Below are positions 32,451-40,985 of a stretch of 64,000 bases of DNA, piece after piece (the stretch's first letter is position 1; each line of letters starts with the position of its first letter). Made by a program: the position numbers and the translations under genes. The notes beneath the pieces are model-generated. The model did no database searches, was not told the origin of the DNA, and saw only the letters and a program-made list of their open reading frames with translations. This DNA is from Terrimonas pollutisoli (GTDB lineage: Bacteria > Bacteroidota > Bacteroidia > Chitinophagales > Chitinophagaceae): assembly GCF_029360765.1 (NCBI RefSeq), contig NZ_JARKNA010000016.1, forward strand, positions 62,001 through 126,000, written 5' to 3'.

Positions 32451-34118
32451 TCACCCCCTCAGAATTGCTTTACTCCTTTCAATCGCCTGCTCCAATGTAT
32501 TCGTCACATTGGCCTTGCCAATGGCAAAAAGTAGCCGGGCGTCCTTCAGTTCGTTTAACACCTGCCCGCTGTGCACTTCACTTAGTACCAGTTTAGTGCC
32601 CCGCCTTTTTGATTCTTTATATACTTCTTCGATCGTTTTTATGCCTGTGGCATCAATAATGGGTACCTGTCGCATTCGTATAATCAACACCCGGGGTGTT
32701 TTCTCAATAAATTTAATGGCGTCTTTAAATTTATGTGCAGCCCCGAAAAATAGCGGCCCGGTAATTTCAAAAACTTCCACATCTCTGGGAATAGAAAAAT
32801 TTCCAACAGCTTCTTCATCCTTTCCGTTATCCGTCTCCTCAATCTCTTTTTTCAAAATACTCACAGTACTGAATTGAATCATCTTGCGCATAAAAAGAAA
32901 AGCGGCCAGTATCATTCCTATCTCAATCGCCACGGTCAGATCAATTAAAACGGTTAACAAAAAAGTGGTGATCAAAACAGCCACATCACTTTTGGGGCCC
33001 TTCAATACAGATACGAAACTTTCCCATTCACTCATATTGTAGGCAATAACCACCAGAATACCTGCCAGGGTTGCCATAGGAATTAAAGCAGCCCATTGAC
33101 CAACAAAAAGCATGATGAGTAATAAGGTAATGGCATGGATTATCCCGGCAATGGGTGTGCGTCCACCATTTTTTATATTAGTAGCAGTCCGGGCAATGGC
33201 GCCAGTGGCAGGAATGCCGCCAAAGATGGAAGAAAAGATATTCGCGGTTCCCTGGGCCACCAGTTCCATATTTGATCTGTGATTGCCACCAGTCATTCCA
33301 TCGGCCACAACGGCGGAAAGCAAAGATTCGATACCACCCAGTAATGCAATGGTAAAGGCTGGTTGTACCAGGTTTTTTATCGTGTTGAAATCTAGATCAG
33401 GTATAGCGGGCGCCGGCAGGCTGGAAGGAATACTCCCAAATTTGCTACCGATGGTTTCAACAGGCAGATCCAGCAGTTGTGCGGCTGCTGTGGTAAGGAT
33501 AATCGCAATTAAGGAGCCGGGTATCTTGTGTGTTATTTTCGGCCAGAGGAAAACGATCAACACGGTTACAGCAGCAATTAAAAAAGCATCGACATTGACT
33601 GTTTGAAAGTTGGCAAAATAAGTTTCCCACTTATTAATAAAATCAGCCGGAACCGCTCCCATCTGCAGGCCAAAAAAATCTTTCATCTGCGACGAGAAGA
33701 TAATAAGCGCAATGCCACTCGTGAAACCAATGATCAGGGGATGAGGGATAAATTTAATGACCGATCCCAGCCGGGCAATGCCCATAATAATAAGCATAAC
33801 ACCTGCAATAAATGTGGCAATGATCAAACCATTAATGCCATACTGCTGAACAATGCCGTATACAATTACAATAAAAGCCCCGGTAGGACCGCCTATCTGC
33901 ACACGGCTTCCTCCTATGGCCGAAATAATGAATCCTGCTATCACGGCTGTATAAAGCCCTTTCTCCGGTGATACACCCGATGCAATAGCAAATGCAATAG
34001 CCAGTGGCAGTGCTACTATACCTACTATCAAGCCGGCCATCAAATCTTTGGTGAATTGCTGGCGGTTATAATTTTTCAGGGTATCTAGTAATTTGGGTCT
34101 AAACATTGTTCGCCGCAT
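32451..34118 (-). CDS. SulP family anion permease with STAS domain
   Basis: The 555-residue product has about 12-14 membrane segments and the SulP signature near the N terminus (GLIVGIVALPLAIAFAIASG). GGSRVQIGGPTGAF follows, and the cytoplasmic STAS domain lies at about residues 440-550 (VLIIRMRQVPIIDATGIKTIEEV). SulP proteins carry sulfate, bicarbonate or dicarboxylates, and the substrate is unknown here. There are ATGs at 34118 and 34106, either of which could be the start. The gene appears monocistronic. Confidence 0.9.
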   Translation of the reverse strand: MRRTMFRPKLLDTLKNYNRQQFTKDLMAGLIVGIVALPLAIAFAIASGVSPEKGLYTAVIAGFIISAIGGSRVQIGGPTGAFIVIVYGIVQQYGINGLIIATFIAGVMLIIMGIARLGSVIKFIPHPLIIGFTSGIALIIFSSQMKDFFGLQMGAVPADFINKWETYFANFQTVNVDAFLIAAVTVLIVFLWPKITHKIPGSLIAIILTTAAAQLLDLPVETIGSKFGSIPSSLPAPAIPDLDFNTIKNLVQPAFTIALLGGIESLLSAVVADGMTGGNHRSNMELVAQGTANIFSSIFGGIPATGAIARTATNIKNGGRTPIAGIIHAITLLLIMLFVGQWAALIPMATLAGILVVIAYNMSEWESFVSVLKGPKSDVAVLITTFLLTVLIDLTVAIEIGMILAAFLFMRKMIQFSTVSILKKEIEETDNGKDEEAVGNFSIPRDVEVFEITGPLFFGAAHKFKDAIKFIEKTPRVLIIRMRQVPIIDATGIKTIEEVYKESKRRGTKLVLSEVHSGQVLNELKDARLLFAIGKANVTNTLEQAIERSKAILRG

Positions 34119-34213
34119 GAATCCGGTTAGAAAAATAGTTGCGTTTCCAAAAGCATCTGAATAAAGTTTGGAGGGCTAGATCAACGGATTTTGGTGTTCT
34201 TTTACCGCTGACC

Positions 34214-34243
34214 GTCGCCCATCCAAACGATCGGGACGGCGAC
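34214..34243. repeat. Small GC-rich palindrome
   Basis: GTCGCC...GGCGAC with partly paired inner bases (CATCC, GGGAC) forms a hairpin in an otherwise AT-rich gap between sulP and the next operon. Confidence 0.45.
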
Positions 34244-34373
34244 ATTCATCAAAGTCTTCACAAATAATCTTACATCAGCCATGATCGTTACCAATGCTGG
34301 TTTTTTTAGTCTCCGTTTTGAATTTCAAAAAGTACTTCCAATATGCTTTCTTTTCATAATATCATTCCGAAGA

Positions 34374-34628
34374 TTATTTTTTTGCCAGCTTTCTTAAATA
34401 CAAAATGGCGCACTGTATATTGCACCAGTGGATATAATCAAAGCTGGCAGGCGATAGCTCCTTTAACCCTTCTTTCAGTTTAGCCAGGTAATCTGACTTT
34501 ACTTTTGCTGGTAAATGTTTTTCTTTCAAAAGCTCTATCGATCTGTTAATGATCTGCTCTGTTTCTTCGCAATCACCTGCCATTCCCAGTTTTTGCACAA
34601 TAAACGTTTTGTATTCTTCAATAGTCAT
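34374..34628 (-). CDS. Small helical hypothetical protein, last gene of the GcvH-like operon
   Basis: An 84-residue, all-helical-looking product (EETEQIINRSIELLKEKHL) ending IQCAILYLRKLAKK, with two cysteines (WCNIQC). It is not recognised as a family member. It lies 15 bp after the 98-residue gene and on the same strand, so it is probably the fourth gene of an operon with the GcvH-like protein and the methyltransferase. Confidence 0.65.
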   Translation of the reverse strand: MTIEEYKTFIVQKLGMAGDCEETEQIINRSIELLKEKHLPAKVKSDYLAKLKEGLKELSPASFDYIHWCNIQCAILYLRKLAKK

Positions 34629-34643
34629 GGCAGTTTTTTAATA

Positions 34644-34940
34644 TTATCGGTCAATAGTTCTCACCCAGTTTTTCCAGTAAGACATCTTCAACAGGGTATC
34701 GATGAAACCCGATGCATACATGTAGTTGACACTCTCTGCTGACTGCTGGCCGGTTTTTATTTCTTTATTAAACCAGTCTGAAATTCCTCTCAGGTACGCA
34801 AGGATGTTTTCGTCATTCTTACCATTTTGAAATTGCTTTTGAATATTGCGAACTATTATTTTCTCGCAACTCAAATAACCTTCCACCTGGCTGAGCTTGC
34901 CGCTTATCTCTGTTATTTCTGATTCAAAATCAATTGGCAT
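34644..34940 (-). CDS. Small helical hypothetical protein of the GcvH-like operon
   Basis: A 98-residue product, helical, with GYLSCEKIIVRNIQKQF in the middle and an aromatic C terminus (LLKMSYWKNWVRTIDR). No family is recognised. It sits 17 bp after the methyltransferase gene and 15 bp before the next gene, so it is co-transcribed with both. Confidence 0.65.
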   Translation of the reverse strand: MPIDFESEITEISGKLSQVEGYLSCEKIIVRNIQKQFQNGKNDENILAYLRGISDWFNKEIKTGQQSAESVNYMYASGFIDTLLKMSYWKNWVRTIDR

Positions 34941-34957
34941 ATTCTTAAAGTGGGCTA

Positions 34958-35563
34958 TTATTTTTTAATCCAAAACTTCAACAGGTCGTCAACTCCTGAA
35001 TCCACTCTCTGATAACCATGTGGTATTTCATCATCCAGGCTATGAAAAGTGACCAGTCTTGTGCCTGCCGGCATTCCCTCAAGTTGATTACATAAATAGC
35101 GGCTGTAATAGTCATACAATTCCCCGGAGTAATTTATGCTGTTGTCAATCTTATCTGTGCCAGCAAGGTTTTCATAAAAGGAATTGTAGAAATAGAAATG
35201 ATCATAATCCCTGAGATCTAATTGTGTGAAATTGCCATGAAAAAAGGCAACGTTTTCAAAACCCAGCATTTCTTTGACGGCATCGGCCTGGTATACTAAA
35301 TCTTTCCTTTGCTCAGTCCCATAATAAAAAGCATCAGGTCTGTAATAAGCAGCTCCCAGGCAAAACTTACCCACACCGCTGCCGATATCCAATACTTTTA
35401 CATTTGGTTTTACTGCCAGGAAGTTGGCAGCTTTTCGGGCCACATCCAGTGGGGTCCAGTGCATACGGGCTAATTGCTGGATAGGCACAGGATAAAGTTG
35501 ATCGAAGTTTAGATCGGAATAAAACCATTTGTCAGCATCAACTTTTCTTTCAAGAAGGGTCAT
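34958..35563 (-). CDS. Class I SAM-dependent methyltransferase
   Basis: The 201-residue product has the Rossmann SAM motif VKVLDIGSGVGKFCLGAA. An acidic position follows the second strand (YYGTEQRKDLV), and FFHGNFTQLDLRDYDHFYFYNSFYEN contains the post-motif region. Aromatic residues dominate the presumed active site. The substrate is unknown. Its operon neighbours are a GcvH-like protein 25 bp upstream and two small helical proteins, which suggests a small-protein or cofactor-linked target. This is inference. Confidence 0.78.
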   Translation of the reverse strand: MTLLERKVDADKWFYSDLNFDQLYPVPIQQLARMHWTPLDVARKAANFLAVKPNVKVLDIGSGVGKFCLGAAYYRPDAFYYGTEQRKDLVYQADAVKEMLGFENVAFFHGNFTQLDLRDYDHFYFYNSFYENLAGTDKIDNSINYSGELYDYYSRYLCNQLEGMPAGTRLVTFHSLDDEIPHGYQRVDSGVDDLLKFWIKK

Positions 35564-35588
35564 AAGTGATCTGTTTTCCTGGTGAATG

Positions 35589-35996
35589 CTAAACGGCAGA
35601 TTTCCCTTTACTATTCATTTGATATTCTTTTGGCATTAGCAGGTCTTTTCTTTCATAAGGCTGTGCCGGAATAATCTTTGCAATCCATCCGTTGCCTTCG
35701 GGTTGTGCTATCAGCATATTTCCATTGCCGCTGCTCAATGAATCGTTTATCGCTAATACTTTACCGTCTACCGGCATGTGTGCTTGAATTTGATAATCGT
35801 TGTACCGGATCGTAGCCAGTACTTCTCCTTGTCTCTTGAATCCCGCAGGTTCATTAAAGATCAGCTGCTGTATTTCTTTAAAGCCAAGCAATTTAAAACC
35901 ACAAATGCCCACGTAGGCAATCGTCCCCTGGAAGTCGATCCACTCGTGGTCTTTGGTATAATACAAATCTTTTTTTGCCGGTTGTTCCGTTTTCAT
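35589..35996 (-). CDS. GcvH-like protein lacking the lipoyl lysine
   Basis: The 135-residue product has the biotinyl/lipoyl (GcvH) fold pattern: YTKDHEWIDFQGTIAYVGICGF at the N terminus and QAHMPVDGKVLAINDSL after the hairpin. In true glycine-cleavage H proteins a lysine sits about eight residues before the PV[SD]G motif. Here the hairpin reads ATIRYNDYQIQ with no lysine, so it cannot be lipoylated in the usual way. The -7 box 36002-36009 lies 5 nt from the ATG. It heads a four-gene operon, divergent from a Crp-type regulator. Probably a non-catalytic, repurposed H-protein fold. Confidence 0.75.
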   Translation of the reverse strand: MKTEQPAKKDLYYTKDHEWIDFQGTIAYVGICGFKLLGFKEIQQLIFNEPAGFKRQGEVLATIRYNDYQIQAHMPVDGKVLAINDSLSSGNGNMLIAQPEGNGWIAKIIPAQPYERKDLLMPKEYQMNSKGKSAV

Positions 35997-36001
35997 AGCT
36001 A

Positions 36002-36009
36002 CAAAACTA
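36002..36009 (-). promoter_or_regulatory. -7 box of the GcvH-like operon
   Basis: Minus-strand TAGTTTTG matches TAnnTTTG, only 5 nt before the ATG, which predicts a leaderless transcript. Confidence 0.55.
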
Positions 36010-36041
36010 CCTGTGCTATCACTGCATTGCGTTAAACCTTG

Positions 36042-36057
36042 TCACTTCAAAAAGTGA
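36042..36057. promoter_or_regulatory. Candidate operator between divergent promoters
   Basis: The perfect inverted repeat TCACTT-CAAA-AAGTGA lies midway between the -7 boxes of the GcvH-like operon and the Crp-type gene. It is a plausible binding site for that regulator. Confidence 0.5.
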
Positions 36058-36079
36058 GTTTTATCAATTTTTAAATGGG

Positions 36080-36087
36080 TAAATTTG
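36080..36087 (+). promoter_or_regulatory. -7 box of the Crp-type regulator gene
   Basis: TAAATTTG overlaps a possible TTG start at 36085 and so excludes it. The ATG at 36097 is 9 nt downstream. Confidence 0.55.
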
Positions 36088-36096
36088 CCCACCGGC

Positions 36097-36804
36097 ATGA
36101 GCATACGAGGCATTTTTCCCATAGATCAATGGAATTTTAAAAGCGAATCCGTTTTGGCGGATTTGCCAACGGAAGATTATGCATTGTTAACCGCTCATAA
36201 ATCTGAACAACTATACGCAAAAGGAGAAATCATATTTAGAGAGGGTTCTACTCCTTCCGGCATTTTTTTTATTACGGAAGGAAAAATAAAAAAATATAAA
36301 GTAGACAAAGAAGGCAAAGAGCAAATCATTTATGTAGCCAATACCGGCGAATTGATCGGCTATCACGCCATACTTGCCGAAGACCGGTACCCGGATTCTG
36401 CTGCTACATTGGAAGAAAGCAGGATAGCGTTTATTCCTAAAGAAGATTTCATGGCTGCCCTGCATCAATCTGAAATTCTGTCGAGACGCTTATTAAAAAC
36501 ACTCAGTCATGAGTTTGCCGTTCTGGCAAACAGTCTTTCCATGTTTGCTCAAAAATCGGTAAGAGAGCGACTGGCTCTTCAGCTGATTGTACTCCGCGAG
36601 AAATACAAAGTGAATTTTCAACCAGGCATGCCTGTCGAAATCAATATGAGCCGTGATGACCTTGCCAACCTGGTGGGTACAGCAAGAGAAAATATAGTAC
36701 GGGTGCTGGGCGAATTTAAAGAAGCGAATATTTTAGAGACCAGGGGCAGGAAGATAATCGTTCATGATGTGAAGAAACTGATTGCAATCGGGAACCATAA
36801 ATAG
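36097..36804 (+). CDS. Crp/Fnr family transcriptional regulator
   Basis: The 235-residue product has an N-terminal cyclic-nucleotide-binding-like beta barrel (LYAKGEIIFREGSTPSGIFFITEGKIKKY). A long dimerisation helix follows (SHEFAVLANSLSMFAQKSVRERLALQL), then a winged helix with recognition region SRDDLANLVGTARENIVRVLGEF. There is no N-terminal cysteine cluster, so it is not an oxygen-sensing FNR. The cAMP-contact residues are not obvious. It is divergent from the GcvH-like operon with a shared palindrome between them, which suggests local control. Confidence 0.9.
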   Translation: MSIRGIFPIDQWNFKSESVLADLPTEDYALLTAHKSEQLYAKGEIIFREGSTPSGIFFITEGKIKKYKVDKEGKEQIIYVANTGELIGYHAILAEDRYPDSAATLEESRIAFIPKEDFMAALHQSEILSRRLLKTLSHEFAVLANSLSMFAQKSVRERLALQLIVLREKYKVNFQPGMPVEINMSRDDLANLVGTARENIVRVLGEFKEANILETRGRKIIVHDVKKLIAIGNHK

Positions 36805-36965
36805 AATGGCCGGCATCAATCTTTTTATATCTTTTTTTAACATTCAACAATTACAGAATTTTCAGCTTGTACGAACAATCACAAAGAAATTATCAGTAAA
36901 TTGAATTGCTGTATCCTGCTTTTGTGTATTGAGTGCTTATAGGATTTCCCAAGTAAAACACTTAT

Positions 36966-37289
36966 ATGGCGTTAGCACTGAAAATTGATTTTTACCCTAA
37001 CAATACATTAAAGGCCGAATTTATTTTAGAGCCGCACTGGTGGAACATCAAAGAACTATTGGCACTTTATCCCTTTCGACAGCAATTATTAAATGGTTAT
37101 AAGGATTATCACTTGCCTGTCACAAAACAACATTTAAAGGAAATACACAAGGAGCAGTTGAAATACGTTGATGCCGACCATTTGAAATTAATGGAAGGTA
37201 TCGTTATTGACCAACTGGAATCTGTCTTTAGTTCAGATACAATATTCAAAAAAATTGAAATTAATATTTACGAGTGGAAAACAGGATAA
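36966..37289 (+). CDS. Hypothetical protein
   Basis: A 107-residue soluble product rich in aromatic and acidic residues (LEPHWWNIKELLALYPFRQQLL). The family is not recognised. After its stop, an open stretch in another phase (37290-37440) has coding-like composition but carries an early TAG. The gene may therefore be bordered by the remnant of another. Confidence 0.55.
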   Translation: MALALKIDFYPNNTLKAEFILEPHWWNIKELLALYPFRQQLLNGYKDYHLPVTKQHLKEIHKEQLKYVDADHLKLMEGIVIDQLESVFSSDTIFKKIEINIYEWKTG

Positions 37290-37444
37290 ACAAAAGAAAT
37301 ATATTGAACAGTTGTTGTAGGATGGTCCTCCTTATAAAGCTATTCGTTTAGGTATTTCAGCAAATAGGCGTAATGGCTGGTTACAGGAAGTTATTTATGA
37401 TTTTTGTGATTGTGTTCTAATTGGGCCATCATGTTTTATCTCTT

Positions 37445-39214
37445 TCAAAACACATCCCCTTCATCCAACAAACCTATATTCATCAGTTTAATCCGGACAC
37501 CGTTCTCTCCCCTGCCTAATTTTTTGGCTATATCTTTTAATGAAGTGCCGGCGGCATAAAGTTCTTCCAGCGTATCCTCTTCTTCATCCGTCCAGCGTTT
37601 GCCGTGGTTGGTTGTTTTCTTTGATGTACTTCCAGCTCCATAATTTTTTGCTGCTGAACGGCTGTAAACGTCCCAGTCATCGGAAAAGTTGTTTTTATAA
37701 CGGGCATGCTGCGTTGGCATGGGCGCCGCCAGTTCTATGCTTCGCAAAGGATTTATTTCCGCCGGCATGATCAATTTATTTTTGGCGCGGGTGGCGGCCA
37801 CATATAAAATATTTACTTCTTCAGCCAGCCGGTTTTTATCTCCCTCATTTATATTATCGCCGCCATATTGCCCGATATATTTTTCTAATTTTTCTTCATT
37901 GATAAAATCATCGAGCAGGGTCACTTCATCATACTCCATGCCCTTGCAGCGGTGCACGGTGCTGAAGATCCTTTCGGCTTCTTCCTTTGTAGCAGTATGA
38001 TGTTGTTTTAATTCACTGATAAGGCCGGGTAACTTATTGCCAAATTCTTTCACCACTTCCACGATCATGCCCAAGCTGTTGTCTTCTGTTTTTTCAATAT
38101 ACTCTTCCAGCTCCTTCATGCTTTTCATTTCAGCGATCAGCTTGTCTTTTATCTTATCTCTTTTACCAGTGAACAAATTGAGTACATCGTATAAAGAAGC
38201 GCCTTCATCGGCGAACGTGTAACTGTTGATATTACCTTCAAAATACAACTTGTCTAATTGGCCATGTTGCCATTGCGCAATGGCGCTGAACAATAAACCC
38301 AGGTTGGTTCTGCCCAGTGTAGCTTTTGTAGCATTGGCAGCATCAGGCTTGCCGGCGCCGGTAATTTTTACCGCCGGTGTTTGCTGCAACTTCTTTTTCC
38401 AGGCTAATATTTTATTGGCCACCAGTGCCACTTCATCATCAAATCGGAAACTGTTGCTGAGATTGTAAACCGGGAAATCCACCTGCTGCAGGCTGTTGAT
38501 AGCATAGCGCCAGCCATAGATCTGCTGGTGCGCATCGCCAACTATTATTTTAACAGCGTCCTGTTTTAAAAATACATCAAGCATAGCTGCACTGGCATCC
38601 TGCCCTTCATCAAACAAAATATATTCATAGTGTAAAACAGGACGGCTTAACTGGAATTTTTTTAAATAAAAATCATGCGTGACGGCTATATCGCCTTTAT
38701 CCATTTTGGCCAATGCCTGCCGGGTGAAACCTTCAATGACTGCATAAAAATTTTTTACGAAGGTTTTTGCCTTTATATCGCTAACAACATCCGCATAATT
38801 CAGCTCCTGTACTTTCACCAGGTGGCTGTTGCAGAAATAACTGATAAACTTGGTGACATGGCTGGCTACAATAAAATCAGCATGGCGGTCGCCGGTTTTA
38901 ATGCCCAGCATATCGCACCATTCATGACTTTTATAACCGGCTACTACCTGGTAAGGGCTATGCTTCACTACATGATCAAATGCCAGGGAGTGGGCCGTTT
39001 CAACTTTTACATTGCTGATGCCCGCCGCTGCAAACTTTTGAATTGCTTCCGTTTTTACTGTTTTATTAAAAGCGAGGTATAATATTTTGCTATTGGCCGG
39101 GCGGCTTTTAGCGTATTCAATAAGCGTAGTGGTTTTGCCGCTGCCTGCCACGGCATTGATCACCAGGTTGGTATTGGTGTTTAATACGGCTTCTTGTTCG
39201 GAGGTAAGTTGCAT
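37445..39214 (-). CDS. UvrD/Rep-family helicase with C-terminal Myb/SANT-like segment
   Basis: The 589-residue SF1 helicase has motif I AVAGSGKTTTL, Ia LYLAFNKT, motif II FDEGQDAS, motif III QQIYGWRYAIN, VHRCKGMEYDEV and motif VI LYVAATRAKNKL. After about residue 530 a Myb/SANT- or HTH-like tail follows (RWTDEEEDTLEELYAAG...LKDIAKKLGR). That tail is unusual for UvrD-like enzymes and may add DNA binding. I chose ATG 39214 over one three codons upstream. It unwinds DNA 3'-5' in repair or replication-conflict processes; the exact role is open. Confidence 0.88.
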   Translation of the reverse strand: MQLTSEQEAVLNTNTNLVINAVAGSGKTTTLIEYAKSRPANSKILYLAFNKTVKTEAIQKFAAAGISNVKVETAHSLAFDHVVKHSPYQVVAGYKSHEWCDMLGIKTGDRHADFIVASHVTKFISYFCNSHLVKVQELNYADVVSDIKAKTFVKNFYAVIEGFTRQALAKMDKGDIAVTHDFYLKKFQLSRPVLHYEYILFDEGQDASAAMLDVFLKQDAVKIIVGDAHQQIYGWRYAINSLQQVDFPVYNLSNSFRFDDEVALVANKILAWKKKLQQTPAVKITGAGKPDAANATKATLGRTNLGLLFSAIAQWQHGQLDKLYFEGNINSYTFADEGASLYDVLNLFTGKRDKIKDKLIAEMKSMKELEEYIEKTEDNSLGMIVEVVKEFGNKLPGLISELKQHHTATKEEAERIFSTVHRCKGMEYDEVTLLDDFINEEKLEKYIGQYGGDNINEGDKNRLAEEVNILYVAATRAKNKLIMPAEINPLRSIELAAPMPTQHARYKNNFSDDWDVYSRSAAKNYGAGSTSKKTTNHGKRWTDEEEDTLEELYAAGTSLKDIAKKLGRGENGVRIKLMNIGLLDEGDVF

Positions 39215-39448
39215 GTCTCCCAAATTTCAGCAATTTATTGTAACAGGCACAATAGAAGATGTAACCAAATCAAAAACCGGTACTATCTTCAACCGGAAAT
39301 TATCCCGGCATTATGTCACTGAAATATTTCCCACTAAGTATTTTTCTTTGTGAATCCTGGCGGCGGGATACATATCGCCAAAATCCGGTTGACACAGTAT
39401 CAGGATCTTTATTGCAACATTTTTTTTCTTCACCCGTCGAATCAAACA

Positions 39449-40060
39449 GTGAATACATCAGCAGGGAATAACTGGTCAGACAGGCAACTGGTAGAAAAGG
39501 TATTGGGCGGCGATAACGCCGCCTTTGGTCTTATTGTAAAAAATACGGAACCCCTGGTAGCCCAGATCGTTTTTAAAATGATTGATAACCCCGAAGATCG
39601 AAAGGACCTTGCACAGGACATTTACCTGAAAGTGTTCCATAAACTAAGCTCTTTCAAATTTGAATCAAAGCTATCAACCTGGATAGCCCAGGTCAGCTAT
39701 AACAATTGTTTTGATTACCTGCGAAAGAAAAAATTGCTGCTCCCCGGCAATTTGGAACAAGAAAAGGTTCCGGAAGAAGACTATGGCGATAGGGACCCGT
39801 TCCAAACATATTCATCGCAGATCAGTAACGATCTTGTCGTGCAGAAAGACCTTTCAGCCATCCTGCGTGAAGCCATTGAAACATTATCACCTGTTTATAG
39901 AACATTGATCAGTTTGTATCATCAGCAGGAATTGAGTTATGATGAAATTGGTTATATCACCGGCTTGCCGGAAGGGACGGTCAAGAGCTATTTATTCCGG
40001 GCAAGAAAGGCATTAAAAGAAAATTTGTTAGTTCATTACAAAAAGGAGGATTTATGTTAG
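39449..40060 (+). CDS. RNA polymerase ECF-type sigma factor
   Basis: The 203-residue product has region 2 (PEDRKDLAQDIYLKVFHKLSSF, with LSTWIAQVSYNNCFDYLRKKK) and region 4 (LSPVYRTLISLYHQQELSYDEIGYITGLPEGTVKSYLFRARKAL), i.e. an ECF sigma70. I favour the GTG at 39449 (NTSAGNNWSDRQLV). An upstream GTG at 39350 would add a poorly conserved tail of 33 residues. Its 3' end overlaps the anti-sigma gene by 7 bp, a sign of coupled synthesis. Confidence 0.88.
   Translation: MNTSAGNNWSDRQLVEKVLGGDNAAFGLIVKNTEPLVAQIVFKMIDNPEDRKDLAQDIYLKVFHKLSSFKFESKLSTWIAQVSYNNCFDYLRKKKLLLPGNLEQEKVPEEDYGDRDPFQTYSSQISNDLVVQKDLSAILREAIETLSPVYRTLISLYHQQELSYDEIGYITGLPEGTVKSYLFRARKALKENLLVHYKKEDLC
40041..40047 (+). promoter_or_regulatory. 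Shine-Dalgarno-like site of the anti-sigma gene
   Basis: A purine-rich AAGGAGG-type run lies just before the ATG at 40054. It is unusual for this window, where most starts lack such a site, and fits the translationally coupled, overlapping start. Confidence 0.5.
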
Positions 40061-40494
40061 ACAAACATTTAACCGACGAAGAAATTCAGCGGTTCCTGCT
40101 GGATGGGAAGCAATCAAATAGCAATATGGCGGATCATCTCCGGGTATGTAATGACTGCAAGGCCAGGGTCGCCACCTATGAACTATTGTTTGCAGGCATC
40201 GCCGAACAGGAGAAACCTTGCTTTGAATTCAACCTTGCAGAATTAGTCGTAGCTCAACTTCCCAAAAAACAAGTTGCCGCAGACAGGTTACCCATTTTCC
40301 TGCTGGCTTTTGTTATGATCTTATTGGGTGGAGCCGGATATGTTTTTCGTCAATACCTGGCTTTATTGTTTGCGGGTATCGGTTCGCTGGCAGTTTATTT
40401 AATGATCATTAGTGTTTTTGTCATACTCCTCTTCTTTTGCCTGGATATGTATAAAAACTATCAAAGAAAAATGCAGGCATTGGACCTGGTATAG
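40054..40494 (+). CDS. Zinc-type anti-sigma factor, membrane-bound
   Basis: The 146-residue product has a short cytoplasmic N-terminal region with the H-x3-C-x2-C motif ADHLRVCNDCKARV, the zinc anti-sigma fold. Two transmembrane segments follow (LPIFLLAFVMILLGGAGYVF and LMIISVFVILLFFCLDMY). It should hold the sigma factor encoded immediately upstream at the membrane until a signal releases it. It overlaps the sigma gene by 7 bp. It has no large periplasmic sensor domain, so the signal may be sensed elsewhere. Confidence 0.82.
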   Translation: MLDKHLTDEEIQRFLLDGKQSNSNMADHLRVCNDCKARVATYELLFAGIAEQEKPCFEFNLAELVVAQLPKKQVAADRLPIFLLAFVMILLGGAGYVFRQYLALLFAGIGSLAVYLMIISVFVILLFFCLDMYKNYQRKMQALDLV

Positions 40495-40555
40495 TGCAAC
40501 ATTCATAAAATACATGCGTCAAATTCAATAAGTCAAAAAAGTAAAAAATATAAAA

Positions 40556-40975
40556 ATGAAAAAGATCGTTACCGTTGTTTTGGCCGGATTAATAACCACT
40601 GCTGCCAGTGCCCAGGACAATTATCCACGCATTGGCGGAGAAGTATTTAGAGCCGTTGCCGTGATATTCGTGCTCCTGTCGTTTATGGTTTTTATTATTT
40701 CGATTTTGAAACGGATTTTTGAATATCGCTTAAAAAATAAAATTGTAGAAAAAGGAATTGCCGAAAACATTGCTTCCTCTATTTTACAAACGGATGCCCG
40801 TGAAAATAAGGATAGCAATATAAAGTGGGCAGCGCTTTTAGCGGGAATGGGTGCCGGCCTTACACTGGTAAATTATACTATGCCGCTGGGTATTCATTCT
40901 TTGGCAATCATGTCATTTTGTATTGCATTGAGCTTTTTAGGTTATTTCTTTTACCTGAAAAGCTCGGGGAAATAA
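40556..40975 (+). CDS. Membrane protein of the sigma operon (DUF6249-like)
   Basis: The 139-residue product has a cleavable-looking signal (MKKIVTVVLAGLITTAASAQ) and three hydrophobic segments (VAVIFVLLSFMVFIISIL, WAALLAGMGAGLTLVNYTM, LAIMSFCIALSFLGYFFYL). It follows the anti-sigma gene by 61 bp and may belong to its regulon or signal path. The DUF6249 resemblance is from memory of the layout, not a search. Confidence 0.7.
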   Translation: MKKIVTVVLAGLITTAASAQDNYPRIGGEVFRAVAVIFVLLSFMVFIISILKRIFEYRLKNKIVEKGIAENIASSILQTDARENKDSNIKWAALLAGMGAGLTLVNYTMPLGIHSLAIMSFCIALSFLGYFFYLKSSGK

Positions 40976-40985
40976 GCGGGGTCTT

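Noticed and set aside
37290..37444. Open stretch after the 107-residue gene as a separate gene
   Set aside because: It has an early TAG, no start and no recognised motif; possible remnant only.
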